The notes beneath the pieces were generated by a model. That model was given only the letters and a program-made list of their open reading frames with translations, was not told the origin of the DNA and did not search any database. The position numbers were made by a program, and so were the translations under genes. A stretch of 55,000 bases of DNA. It comes from Hormiphora californensis. Taxonomy: Eukaryota > Ctenophora > Tentaculata > Cydippida > Pleurobrachiidae. Where the stretch lies: NCBI GenBank assembly GCA_020137815.1, contig CM035362.1, positions 3,720,476-3,775,475 on the forward strand, in the 5' to 3' direction. Shown one piece after another: positions 1 to 40,600 of the stretch (position 1 is its first letter; every line of letters begins with the position of its first letter).

Positions 1-107
1 TGATTTCTTTTTTCACTGTCATGTTTCCTGTTGTTTCAGCTGTTCCTTAGTTGTTAATAACATGGGATACTGATCAAAGTTACTTTTTTACTTCCTTTTC
101 TCTCTTT

Positions 108-606
108 CCCTCCCTCTCTCTCTCTCTATCTATCTCTCTCTCTCTCTCTCTATCATTCTCTATCTCATTCTCTCTTTTTTCATCTCGTTACTCTTTGTAA
201 GCTATTCTCATTAATTATCCCTGAAAATAAATCTCCAAACTTTGTACACCAATTATTTTGATTGAGCCTTTTCTCAGAATTATTGTTGCTTCTTCCCTGT
301 TTTAGTGGCGAATCGTGCTCTCGCGAAATCTTAGTGTGGTATATTCAAATATATATATTACTCTCTCTCTTAATTCCTCTTCCCCCTTTCTCTCTATCTA
401 TCTCACCCCTTTCTATCTTTCTCTCTCTCCCTTTCTATGCTGATCTCTCTCTTTTTCTCTCTCTCTCTCTCTGTTTCTCTCTCTTTCTATGTTTCTCTCT
501 CTCTATGTTTCTCTCTCTCCCATTGCAGTTAATTGCAGTCGCTTCCTGGCTCACTAGCCATGTACTAAGCTCAGTTAGTTCTACCCAGGCCTTGAGCTCT
601 CTCAAG

Positions 607-689
<83 letters not shown>

Positions 690-760
690 TCCCTCTCCCT
701 CTCCCTATCTCTCTCTCTCCCTATCTCACTATCCATCTTGCTCAGCAACAATTCTCTTGT
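108..760 (+). repeat. CT-rich region and (CT)n tract
   Basis: Scattered CT runs at 108-170, 360-530 and a long pure run at 609-685. I see no gene in 1-900. Confidence 0.93.
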
Positions 761-2446
761 GTTAGCTTTTCTTTTGCGCCTCTCATTCCTCACGATTATG
801 CTGAATTCATACTTGGTTACGAAGTCACCCCTTTTATTGCCATAACAGAGGGGTAATTTCATTACCAAAGTTCATACAGAGTTTCAAACTCTGATATTGG
901 AAGGGTACAATCGGTCTGACTTTGTAAAACCGATCGTTTCTTCTAACACAGTTTAGGTGGTCGGGGCGGAACTTTTTCTTTTCTCGTCTGCCCTCCTGGG
1001 CCACAATCCCACCATCTCTATAAGTACCAACTACATTGTGTTTTGCGATAGTTCCATTTGGTTTTATTCCATGCACCCGGTTAAAGGAGAAGAAGAAGAA
1101 AAAGAAGAGGAGAAGGAAAATGAATTTTTCTGCATTCATTTCAATTTTGTTGCATGGGAGTGAGAGGGAGAGGGAGGAAGAGAGGAATAGAGGGAGAGAT
1201 CAGTGCACTTTACTTCGACAATTTTCGTAGACAGTCTCTTTAAAATACCTCTCTACTTTTCCTCTTTGTTTCTCCTTCTCCTCGTTTGTTCCTCTCGTTT
1301 TTAATTTTCTGCCTAGTTCTTTTCTAAATTTCCTAAGCTAACGAACATTCAATCTTTTAATCAACTTTATTTCAGTTACTTTTGTAATACACTGAGTTTG
1401 GTTTCTTTGTGCCATCTTGATGCTTTTCTAGTTTGCATTTTCCATTAACTGTTAATCTTTCTAGAATGAAAATAAATTAGCTCAGTATGAATATACTCAG
1501 CTGAAAAAATGTATTTTTATCCCCTAGCACTAAGATATTAAGTAGAAGTAAGATTTTTTTGATAAAATTAATTATATATTAGCTCGCTCTGGTCGGGCCA
1601 ATATAACTTTCTTTTTTATATAATATCTCTCTGTGTCTTGGCGGTAGTGCAGACTCGAACTATCTACTTTCCTTGTGTTGTTCTCTTTTCAGTTTCAATG
1701 TAACATCTCACTTCTACTTGCAGCTCTCTTTTGTTCACCTGCTCTGTAGTATAGTCTCGGGGAGTGTTTTTAGATTTACTAACTTTTTACAAACTCTTTT
1801 TAACTTTTTGTTCATGCATATACTCAACAAGTTACATTCCTCCAACCCCTCCAGACCCCCTCTCCCAAGCTTAGTTATTGTCGGCCAATATAGTTCTCAC
1901 ACTAGTTCTATCAATTATAGTTCTCACAGTCTTTATCGGCTACAAAGCACCTATTTTGGGTCCCCTGAGAAGTGTTACGCAGTAGAGACTTTAAAAACAT
2001 TCACGAGCAAAGGGTAGTTCAAATTTCGTATGGTGCTTAGACTTTGGTGTTGCATTTCTCTGTTTTTGACGTCTTATACTGATCATTTTTTGTACTTACT
2101 TCTGGTACTTTAATTACTACTTTAACTTTTAAACTCTTACTACTTCCTTTTACTTCTCCTCCTTTTTGCTCGTTTTACTTTACTATCTTCTTACCCTTCT
2201 CCCTTCCTTCTCCCCCTCCTCTCCGCTGGACGTCTTCGAATGATATCAACACCACAATGATTCAGACTTCCCATTTAGTAGAAAGTCCTAAATATTTCGA
2301 AATTAATCCAAAGTTCTCGAAGTGCCGCTTTTGTTTCCATTTTTCCGTTACGTCATTTCATATTTGCTTCCTGGTCCCTTCAGGTCGTCCGACGTGTGTT
2401 TTGTACTATCGGCTATACTCACCTTTCTTTCTTTTTTCACTCTCCC

Positions 2447-2479
<33 letters not shown>

Positions 2480-2960
2480 ATTTCAACCTTGCTTTACCTG
2501 TACCCGACCTCCTTTTGTTTTACACCACGAGCATTGTCCTTTATGATCCAGTGTTTGGCTTACCACTCTTGTTTCGTACCTTTTCTGTTCTCTCTCTCTA
2601 TCTCCCCTAATCTTTTTCTCTCTTTTCCCTACCTTTTTTTTTTTTCTGTTCCACCTCACATCATGCTTTCTCGCCTCTCTCCCTATCCGTTTTCCCCCCC
2701 CCTTTTCACTCGTTTAATTTCTCTATCTTTTCTGACTGGTTGTTTCTCTCTCTCTCCATATCTTCCCCTCCCATAATCTGTAATCTCCAGTTAGTTTTCT
2801 TTCGTAAATCGAGGTTTGATTGTAATTGATACTACTTTCATCTTTTAACAGGCCCTTTTTGTTTAATGACTCCATACTATGCTGCATTTTTAACTTCACT
2901 TGAATATCATCTCCTAAGATAACCCCCCCGAACCTTCTCCTTTGAATCACTTCCCTCCAT
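761..2960. other. No gene seen; pyrimidine-rich unique sequence
   Basis: Short open frames only. Small CT run at 2440-2490. Nothing with domain, splice or RNA signals that I can support. Confidence 0.6.
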
Positions 2961-3034
2961 TTCCCGGCTCCTCAGAAACCATAAGCAGGAACATGTCTAC
3001 GATTTCCATTCGAGCAGGAGGGGAGGTCATTTTG

Positions 3035-3162
3035 GAGATTTCATTCGAGCGGTCTGTTTTGAGATTCATTCGAGCAGTCTGTTTTGAGATTCATTCGAGC
3101 GGTCTGTGTTGAGATTCATTCGAGCAGTCTGTTTTGAGATTCATTCGAGCAGTCTGTTTTGA
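3035..3162 (+). repeat. 25-bp minisatellite
   Basis: Five copies of GAGATTCATTCGAGC(A/G)GTCTGTTTT. Confidence 0.9.
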
Positions 3163-3293
3163 TCGTACCCTGTACCATCATAACACCATCTATCTTTTCC
3201 GTTATTGTCTCAATTTCTATCGTCTATTTGCGATTTTAGTCTACTAAGATGTTGCCTTTCATCACCTTAAATATCTGTCTCTGTCTCTCTACT

Positions 3294-3295
<2 letters not shown>

Positions 3296-3361
<66 letters not shown>
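3296..3361 (+). repeat. (CT)n microsatellite
   Basis: About 65 bp of CT dinucleotides. Confidence 0.95.
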
Positions 3362-3363
<2 letters not shown>

Positions 3364-3696
3364 CGCTTTTTCTCTTACTTTCAAACGGACTTGCCTACCA
3401 TACCACTACCACTAATACCAAGTTACTATAATAGCGGACGGGAGTTTATTCAACCGCTATGATTTATTATATTCATCCATGTCCTCAAAACGACACCTTT
3501 TTTGGTTACAAAACATCGCACAGAGGCAGTTAAGTTGTCAAATTATAACCCAGTACTCGGACCACTCATTTCGTGACCTTGGCTTGCTCAGGCCTCTCTC
3601 GCCACGCACCTTCGAGAGAGTTAGAAAATTTCGTGACCCAGTACTACCGATCTAGAACTGTTTTAAATTGGCAGAGAGATAATGGATTGAAAGACA

Positions 3697-3860
<164 letters not shown>

Positions 3861-4170
3861 AGCACTTCCATTTCGTGACTCGTGCTCAAAGTAGAACCAC
3901 TCTCTAGTAAAATCATATAATATAATACTATGATCACGTTCTCAATTCCAGGGATGCGCTGTCATTTTGCCGTTTCAGTTTTCAAGATGTTTTCTCTTCA
4001 GGATTTTCCAAGAATGCTTGGCAGCACTATGGTGAGAACTGAGTATGGTCTTTAAGATTTTTTTCACGTTTTAATTTTGGCAGCGGTATGATGGGATAGA
4101 GTCTTTTTCCCGCCTATAACTTACTCATGACATCGTTCCTTTGTTTTTCCCGGTATATACTTACCTGTCC

Positions 4171-4563
<393 letters not shown>

Positions 4564-4859
4564 CTCTGACCAGAGCATCTTTTTCTTTGCTGAGTACTCG
4601 TCCATTGTTCTTCTCCACCACGTTACTTTTTGTATGCGTGCCCTGCTTGTGTGTATGCCCTTAAATTACTCTACCTTTCCGCTTCACTCTCTCTCTCTCT
4701 TTCTCCCTCCCTTTCTTTCCCTCTATCTTTATTTCTCTCTCCCTCTCTCTCTCTCTCTTTTTTTCATGATGTCACGAAATGCTGCATATATAATATAACT
4801 CCTCCTCCTTCGGTTACAGACGGCCACAGCTCTTATTGTTGTTTTAATTAGACCAATGG

Positions 4860-7254
4860 CCACGTTATTTCTCAACTATGCTGAGCAGTGAGCATGAGTG
4901 AGATCGTTACTTTAACTAGGAGAGAGTGAAAGAGAGATTGTTACTTTAATGAAAGTGAGAGTTAATCTCGATGGAGTTGCTATGCTAAACGAATATTAAA
5001 ATGTGTACAGGAAGCCTTGTCGTTGCATTAAATCGTCAAATCATAACTCGTTGAACAGTTGCTTGCTGTTTTTTGAGAGAGAGGTCGAGTAATTATGTCT
5101 TCCCATCCCTTTTATGGGTTCTATCCTCGCTAACTTCCCAAAAAAGGAAGTTTTCGTTTATTTTTTAACTTGGCTCTGTTTTGTTTGGTTGCTTCGATGT
5201 GTTGCTTTCTGTAGACTTTCTTTTCATATTTGGTTCAAATGGTTCATCATACATAGTGGTAAAATAGCCTGTAAGACCATCCGGGATATCAGGGCCTGAT
5301 TATCTGATATATCCGGGTTATACCCTCTTTTCCGAGGGTTGAGCAATTTGTCGTTTACTGAGGAAAATTGGCTACTGTTATACTACATATAGAGGTATTA
5401 TAGAGGGTGTTTGGATGTCGGCTAACTCGCTAGAGAGCGTTTCAGTGTCAATCAGAATTCAGTTTCATGGTGATTGATGGCCTAAAGTGTAAAATGGGAG
5501 GGGCTGGGGTAGATAGTTAGAAACTCAGGATAATTGGACAGAAATGGGGTGCAGACAGGGAGATATTTATTCATTCGAAAAGCAGGGACATATTAGGGCG
5601 TTTCAGAAATAACTTCGCTTCGCGATATTTTGGGATCTATGATAGATAGAGACTTCTACCCAGTTTTTTCTTGTTCAAAAACGATTCTTTTTCCTGTAAC
5701 GTGTTATAAATAGTTTACGGCGATTTTTTAGTAAAAAAATTTGGGTGTATGATCCAGAGTCATTTGCCGCTAACGGGTTCCCAGTTTTTTTAAACCGCCG
5801 CTGGAAGGGGAAAACTGTAAAATTTTTGGTTTTCTGTAGCGCTAAATCGATAGCCCATCGTTGGGATGAGATATATATGGTTTTGGGGTCTCGACGCTTT
5901 TCCCAAAAAACCTCTTGGCAGTAAATGTAACATAAAAAGTCAAAAAAAAATAAAAATTCACTTAATTTTTGGTTTGTTTTGGGGTATTTCGAAAACGTCC
6001 ATTTATTAACTTTTATATGTCAACAACAAAAAAATTGGCTTGACTATGTCATAGAATTTCCTTAGAGCTATTTTGCTGAAAAGTTTTTGATACCACTCGT
6101 ATAAAAGGTAAAGGGCCCCGGAAGTAAAATTTCCAAATTCTTCCCAAATTTTTCTGGGGGCCCCGTTTGCCCCAGCCGCAAATAAGCTAGGATTTTTTTT
6201 ACATTTTAAACGATAGAAATTGTCAAAGAACAAGCTTGAGAAATAAACATCCCAAAGGATTAAATTTTTAAGAAGTAATATTTCAGCCTATCCTTTTTTT
6301 TTTTCCCGTTCAGCGGCATTTTTGATTTTAAGGGGTTTTTTCCGGGTTTCGCTGAGAGCCACCCCTGATAAAAAATTTCAAAAAAAAACTGGGTTGTAGT
6401 AGTCAAGACTTCAAAAAACCGCTACAAAGTTATATGTGGTATTTCAATTTTTTGAAAAACGGGAAAAAGTTTTTAAAAGGCCCCCAATATTAATTTTTGT
6501 TTTTCTTATCTTATCTCTTTTTTTTCAAACCCTTTTTCTTTCCCCCTTTTTCCCCTCCTTTTCCCCCCCTCTCTTCTCCTCTCTCTCTCTCTTCCCCTCC
6601 TTCCCTCTCCCCTCTTTCTCTCTCCTCTCCTCCCTTTTTCTTTTCCCTTCTCTCTTTTCCCCCCTTTTTTTTCTCTTCTTCTTCCTCCCTTTTCTTTCTC
6701 TCCCCTCTTTCTTCTTCCCCTCTCTTCTTTTCCTCTCCTCCTCTCTCCTTTTCCTTTTTTTTTCTCTCACTTCCCTCTTCCCCTTTTCCCTTCCCAAAAT
6801 TTCCCTTTTTTTGGATTGCCATGGTTTCCCTTCCCTTAAATTCCCCCAGTTTTTTAAATTATAGCCAAAGGGTTTATTTTATTCCTTTTAAAGGTTTTTC
6901 CCCCTTTTAATAACGCATTTGGTTGATTTTTTTAAAAACTTTTTGGTTTTTTTGGAAATTTAAAATTTTTTCTCCCTTCTAATATAACGCAGATAGTTCT
7001 GCTTACATTTCTTCTAGAAGTTCTTTGTGCCTCTTTGCTCTAGTTTGTAGGGTTACAGAAGAGTGTATGCTTTTACATCTTCGTAATTATAATTAGTTGT
7101 TCTCGTGATTCGATTGTGCAATTGACATAACAATATATTGTAGTGAATAATAGTAAAAACTCCTTTACTTGCCTTGTTTGATACATGACAAGTAACTTGC
7201 CTTGTTTGTCATTATAACATATATCTTCTAAAAATAGGAAATGCGGCTATAAAG
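4860..7254. other. No gene seen; homopolymer-rich and polypyrimidine stretch
   Basis: 4860-5690 is ordinary unique sequence. 5690-6960 is full of A, T, C and G homopolymers, with an almost pure T/C tract at 6530-6800. 6970-7254 is AT-rich sequence upstream of the receptor start and would contain its promoter and leader; no motif was identified with confidence. Confidence 0.55.
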
Positions 7255-28999
<21,745 letters not shown>

Positions 29000-29142
29000 T
29001 ATTTGTAGTTAACATATATGGTTAGCACATATAATGTAGTTAACATATGGTTAACACATGTAGTTTACACATGAAGTTAACACAGAGACGGTGTGTTAAG
29101 TATCAGAAGCTGCTGTGTTAGCCGCTAGAGTAGTGTTTTATA

Positions 29143-29148
29143 AATAAA
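29143..29148 (+). promoter_or_regulatory. Poly(A) signal candidate of the LRP-like gene
   Basis: AATAAA lies 144 bp downstream of the receptor stop codon, followed by a T-rich stretch. It is the first canonical hexamer after the stop. Confidence 0.55.
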
Positions 29149-29880
29149 TCACTTTTTGCATTTGAATTTATTTTTCAGAAGAACAGCTGTTCGCCAGAGC
29201 AATGCAAGGTGGTTTTCCTTTGTTTGTTAGTTGAATTGGAAACTTAGATTTTCTGCTTCAAACTACCAAGCCACTTTTTACTGCCTCACTTTATACTCGC
29301 TCGAGTTGTTTTTTATTTAGTTTAAAAACTTAAAATTTATCAATAGGAAAACATAATTTGTTTAGAAGCTTTTTTATACTAGTTTATTGATTTGAAATGG
29401 GAGACGTGCAAAGTTATCTGACAAGCGTTGGAGATGTAATGGAAGTATTTTTTTCTGAAAATTTGATCCTTATTTAATTATTTAGCTTATTAATTGGTTG
29501 TTAATTAACACTTGACACATAGCATGGTCTATTTTAATTTAATATTTGATCACAGTACACCAATGTTTTTCTTACTTTAATTTTATTAACATAAACTTAT
29601 ATAATTGTTTTCAATATATCTCCCCTGAACTGAAAGAAGTTGGTACGACATAAAATGGGTCCAGAATTATTGTCTAATTTTCACCCTGTCTGGCGCGATC
29701 TGACCGCACTGACAAAACGGGGTCTGGTGGCGCCAGACATTTTGAAGCCGACCCTTTTCGCATTCACATAAATTCTGAATGAATTGAAAAAAGTGGGGTA
29801 AAACAAGATGACATTGGCCACTGCCTTTCCTAGATCCTTGCCAACCTAGATTTCCAACTTGCTCGTACCAACTTCTTTCA

Positions 29881-30495
29881 ACTACAAATTAGCCCCCAGG
29901 ACCCTATTCTCTGTCCCCCTGTCTACCCCCAACCCCACCCAAACCCATTCCCCAATCCCATCCAAACCCCTTCCCCAATCCCACCCAAAATCCAATCCCT
30001 CTGAGACTACATGGCAGCCCACAACACCCAATACTCGAGACCTCCAAAACCCCTTCCCCAGCCCCACCCAAACCCCTTCCCCAACCCCATCCAAACCCCT
30101 TCCCCAACCGCATCCAAACCCTCTGAGACTACATGTCAGCTCACAACACCCAATCCTCGAGACCTCCAAAACCCCTTCCCCAGCCCCACCCAAACCCCTT
30201 CTCCAATCGAATCCCATCCAACCCCTTCCCCAACCGCATCCAAACCCTCTGAGACTACATGGCAGCTCACAACACCCAAACCTCGAGACCTCCAAAACCC
30301 CTTCCCCAGCCCCACCCAAACCCCTTCCCCAACCCCATCCAAACCCCTTCTCCAATCGAATCCCATCCAACCCCTTCCCCAACCCCACCCAAACCCCTTC
30401 CCCAACCCCATCCAAACCCCTTCCCCAACCGCACCCAAACCCTCTGAGACTACATGGCAGCTCACAACACCCAAACCTCGAGACCTCCCATTCCG
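29881..30495 (+). repeat. C-rich minisatellite between the convergent genes
   Basis: Units of about 90-200 bp built from CCAACCCCATCCAAACCCCTT and a conserved CTGAGACTACATGGCAGCTC block (near 30002, 30125, 30249, 30446). The long open frames on both strands are repeat by-products. Confidence 0.88.
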
Positions 30496-30795
30496 ACAAC
30501 AAAGCCCAAGATAACAAAAAATAGCTCATTTTCTGAACAAATAAATTTCATCATTTCATCACTGATTATCTACATACAAACTGAAACATGCTCAACAATC
30601 CAGTCCCTCGCTCTCACTCTCCCTGTGTGATCCCTCTCTCACACACACTCACTCTATCTCCCTCAGTCCCTTCCCCTCAGTCCCTCTCCCTCTCCGTCAG
30701 TCCCTTTCTCACATCCCACTCCATTCAGGCTCTCACCCGTTGACCCTCTCCAGTCTCCACCGAATCGTCTGCTGCGACACTCCCGGGCACTGCGT

Positions 30796-36316
<5,521 letters not shown>

Positions 36317-36367
36317 CACAGTCACTGTTGGAACTTGTTGAGTAAGGGGGAACAAGTTGGAACGGGT

Positions 36368-36442
36368 TGTTATGTTCTAACCCTCCTTTATATTTTTGTA
36401 AAAGAGGGCGGAGCGCACGTAAAGAGGGTCGAGCTAGGCAAG
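36368..36442. mobile_element. Short TTG...CAA element copy upstream of actin
   Basis: TGTTATGTTCTAACCCTCC at one end and GAGCTAGGCAA at the other, about 50 bp above the actin start codon on the actin 5' side. Orientation opposite to the copy at 53510. Confidence 0.6.
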
Positions 36443-36717
36443 GAGCGGGCGGGGCTAATTAGAGAGACAATTAAAATTAGCAAAACGAGGCTATAATTAG
36501 AAAGACAATTAGCATTAGCAAATTAGTGCTAAACAGGCACTCCGTTATCAGTTTATCAGTTTATAATCATAGCAATACAGCTAAGAATTGAGTGAAATTT
36601 ACCGATATCACACACTCAGAATACAGGTAAAAAGCTTGAGATAGTGAGCGGACAAAGTTTACAGGAAAACATGCGTTGTGTATGTTTTTAGTACGTTTTA
36701 CGATAATTAGTTTACCT

Positions 36718-37022
<305 letters not shown>

Positions 37023-37419
37023 ATTTTACCTTCAAATGGTTCACTTTTACGGTTCAGTCGGAAGAAGGTTTTCTTTCGGCCAGTTTCAGGATACTACCCC
37101 GAAACCTTGGGTCCCATGTTAGGTTTCGAATGGTAAGGGTTAAATGTAATTATCTGAAAACTTAGTTAAATGGTCGGAATTGATTCCGTCCTAAAGAAAT
37201 TCTCCGTTAGTCCATAAAACTTCCATTCCTAACTTATATAGCTGTCCTATAACGTGTTTAGACAGATCCCTAGGCATTAAACAAACAAACAGGAATAAAA
37301 AAGTACCATAAAGTACCCCCCCCCTTCCACCATTTGGAACAATGTACAAAACAACACAATTACCTATTTCTATTGAATCGTCTGTCCTGTCAGCTACCAA
37401 ATAAAAGTTCCGAGCTACT

Positions 37420-37425
37420 TTTATT
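37420..37425 (-). promoter_or_regulatory. Poly(A) signal candidate of the modular secreted gene
   Basis: AATAAA on the minus strand about 230 bp downstream of the stop at 37658. It supports, weakly, that the gene ends in the CCP6 exon rather than continuing. Confidence 0.3.
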
Positions 37426-37657
37426 TGATATAATAATGTTGTCTGTAGTTCTACATTTTATAAAATAAAATGACGGTATGAATACATCTTGCCTAGCTAG
37501 ACTTTGTTTCGAACATAACAAATGACGTCTGTATGTCTAGTCTACTATAACAGCTGTGGCCCTTTCTCTTTGACACCCCCACAAGGGAAAAACAGTCGTG
37601 CCTGAAACTGACTGTCCCCCCCCCCCAACACCGAGTAGCATCCCCCTTCAGTCTTCA

Positions 37658-40600
37658 CTATATTTCTATTATAAACTCACTCAGTGGAATACACTTAGCA
37701 TTCAGGTCACTCCACGTTCCATTGTCTTGACAGGTTATCACATCACCAATCAGAACATGTTTTTTCTCGCAGGTGATTGTAATGGTCGTCCCGGGATCCG
37801 TAGCCGAAGATTTCTCCTCTATCGATCCATTATCAAGTGTGTTATGATAGGCAGGACACTCTGTGATGTGAGCTTGTTAGCTATCAATTTTTAATAGAAT
37901 ATTCGGTCTGAAAAAGGTATGGTACATTTCTACATGTCTCTATACTTACTGATTTTATCACACTGTGGTACATCACTTGACCATGTTCCATCTTCCTGAC
38001 ATGTCAGTGTTCCACTTCCATTAAGGCTATGAGTGGCAGCACAGTCGATGGTGGCAGTTGTCCCTGTTTGTGAGGCAGTCCAGCTTCCTTGTGTCGAGTC
38101 ATCAACCGTAAATGCAGGACACTCGACTGTATCTGAATGGAGATTATCAAGGTTTCCAACAATGACCCACGTGACCCAACCCACATGTAATGTACAGTAC
38201 AAGCTAGAATGCTGGGTACACAGTATAAATTGAATTTCAATATTACCTGGAGCACCGTAATAGAAGTCAGATGCTGTGTCATGACTGCTAAACTTGATCT
38301 CCTCCACAACATCACCACTAAACTGTGGAACACAGTCGCTACTTGAACTATCTCCGAACAGGTAGTTCAGTACCTCAACATTACTACATGTGATGATGAG
38401 GGCAGCATCTGTCTTGGTAATCGTCCAGATCTTATCCACCTCCACCGGGGGTTGTACTGGCAGGTCTGTCCAGCTGGTACATTTTTTTATCCGATACTGC
38501 ATTGGGGAGGAGAACTTCACCTGCACATAACTGATAATGCTGCTGTCCCTGTCGTACATCACCACATAGATCTCCTCACCACTACCCAGTGCAGAGTCAG
38601 TCTTTATCTGGAGAGGTGTTGTTTCCAGGTCCCAGAGTATATTCACACCCTTCTCTACAGCTGTCCAGTCTGAGAGAATTTAAGTCTTACCCTAGAGATT
38701 TGGCAATTCATTTACAAATTCAAAATCGATCTTTATTCGGGTCCAAAAAAGAAAAATACTGGTAGATTCGAGATCGAAGTGTCGATATACCATGAGAATG
38801 ATTGAGTGAGAATCGGTGGAAATGAAGTACCAACCTTACCCTGATATGTGTGTGTGGCCTTAGTGCCCCACCTCTTTATTTTGTCTGTAAATTCAAAACA
38901 CCCTTACCTACAGTACACTGCGGTATATCATTTGACCATGATCCATCCTCCTGGCAAGTCAGTGTAGAACTGCCCACAAGGTTGTAATTGGCAGCACAGT
39001 CGACAGTGGCAGTTGTCCCTGTTGGTGAGGCATCCCAGCTTCCTTGTGTCGAGTCGTTAACAGCAAATGCAGGACATTCTGGTTCTGAATGGAGATGGAA
39101 ATAAGGTTTCTAACAATGACCCACGTGACCCAACCCACATGTAATGTACAGTACAAGCTAGAATGCTGGGTACCCGCAGTATAAATTGAATCGATCATAA
39201 TTCTTACCTGGAGCACCTTTATAGAAGTCAGATGATGTGTCAGAACTGCTGAACTTGATCTCCTCCACAACATCACCGCCCCACTTTGAATCACATTTGC
39301 TATATGAACTATCTTCCAACAGGTAGTTCAACACCTCCACATTATTACATGTGATGATGAAGGCGGTCTCTGTTTTGGTGATCGTCCATATCTTATCCTC
39401 CTCCACCGGGGGTTGTACTGGCAGGGCTGTGTACCCGGTACAGTAGCCTATCTGATACTGCATTGTGGAGGAGAACTTCACCTGCACATAACTGATAAAG
39501 CTGCTGTCCTTGTTGTACAAGTTGACCCAGATATTCTCATCACTACCCAGTGCAGAGTCCGTCTTAATCTGTAGAGGTGTTCCCTCCAGGTCCCAGGATA
39601 TCTTGACATCTCGCTCAACAGCTGTCCAATCTGAGAGAATTTGAGTTTTACTTTGGTACCATCGCTTCGTGTGAGATCGATCTCGTCAGCGCGACGTCAT
39701 CTCACACAGGTGTCCATGACATGAATGTCCCCAAAACCTTACAAGAGATCTAGCAATTGATTTACAAATCAAAATCGATCTTTAATCGGGTCCAAACAAG
39801 ACTAGTACTGATTGAGATCGATTGAGTGAGAATTGGTACCAACCTTACATTGGTATGTGTGTGTGGTCTTAGTGGCCCACCTCTTTATTTTGTTTGATTG
39901 TAAGTTTAAAATACACTTACCAACATGAATACACTGTGGTATTTCTCCTGACCATAATCCATCCTCCTGACAAGTCAATGTAGAACTCCCCACAAGGTTG
40001 TAATTGGCAGCACAGTCGACAGTGGCAATTGTCCCTGTTTGTGAGGCAGTCCAGCTTCCTTGTGTCGAGTCAGCAACCGTAAATGCAGGACAATCGACTG
40101 TTTCTGAATGGAGATTAGCGATGGAATCATGAAGGTTTCTAATAATGACCCACGTGACCCAACCCACATATAATGTGCAGTACATGCTGGAATGCTGGGT
40201 AGACGGTACAAATTGAATTGATCATTCTTACCTGGAGCGCCGTTATAGAAGTCAGATGCTGTGTCAACACTGCTGAACTTGATCTCCTCCACAGCATCAC
40301 CACCCCACTTTGGACAGTCGCTCTCTGAACTATCTTCCAACAGGTAGTTCAACACCTCAACATCATTGCATGTGATGATGAGAGCAGTCTCTGTCTTGGC
40401 AATCGTCCATATCTTATCCTCCTCCACCGGGGGTTGTACTGGCAGGGCTGTGTACCCGGTACAGTAGCCTATCCTATACCGCATTGGTGAGACGAACCAC
40501 ACAACCACACTACCGATAGAGTTGCTGTCCTTGTCGTACATCTTCACTGCAATCTCATCACCACTACCCAGTGTAGAGTCCGTCTTTATCTGAAGAGATG

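Noticed and set aside
6436-6910. 140-residue Phe/Leu/Ser/Pro-rich frames
   Set aside because: Pure polypyrimidine tract with no domain; mirror frames on the other strand.
29859-30529. Pro/Asn-rich and Gly/Trp-rich 220-residue frames
   Set aside because: Both strands of a minisatellite are open; lies between gene ends.
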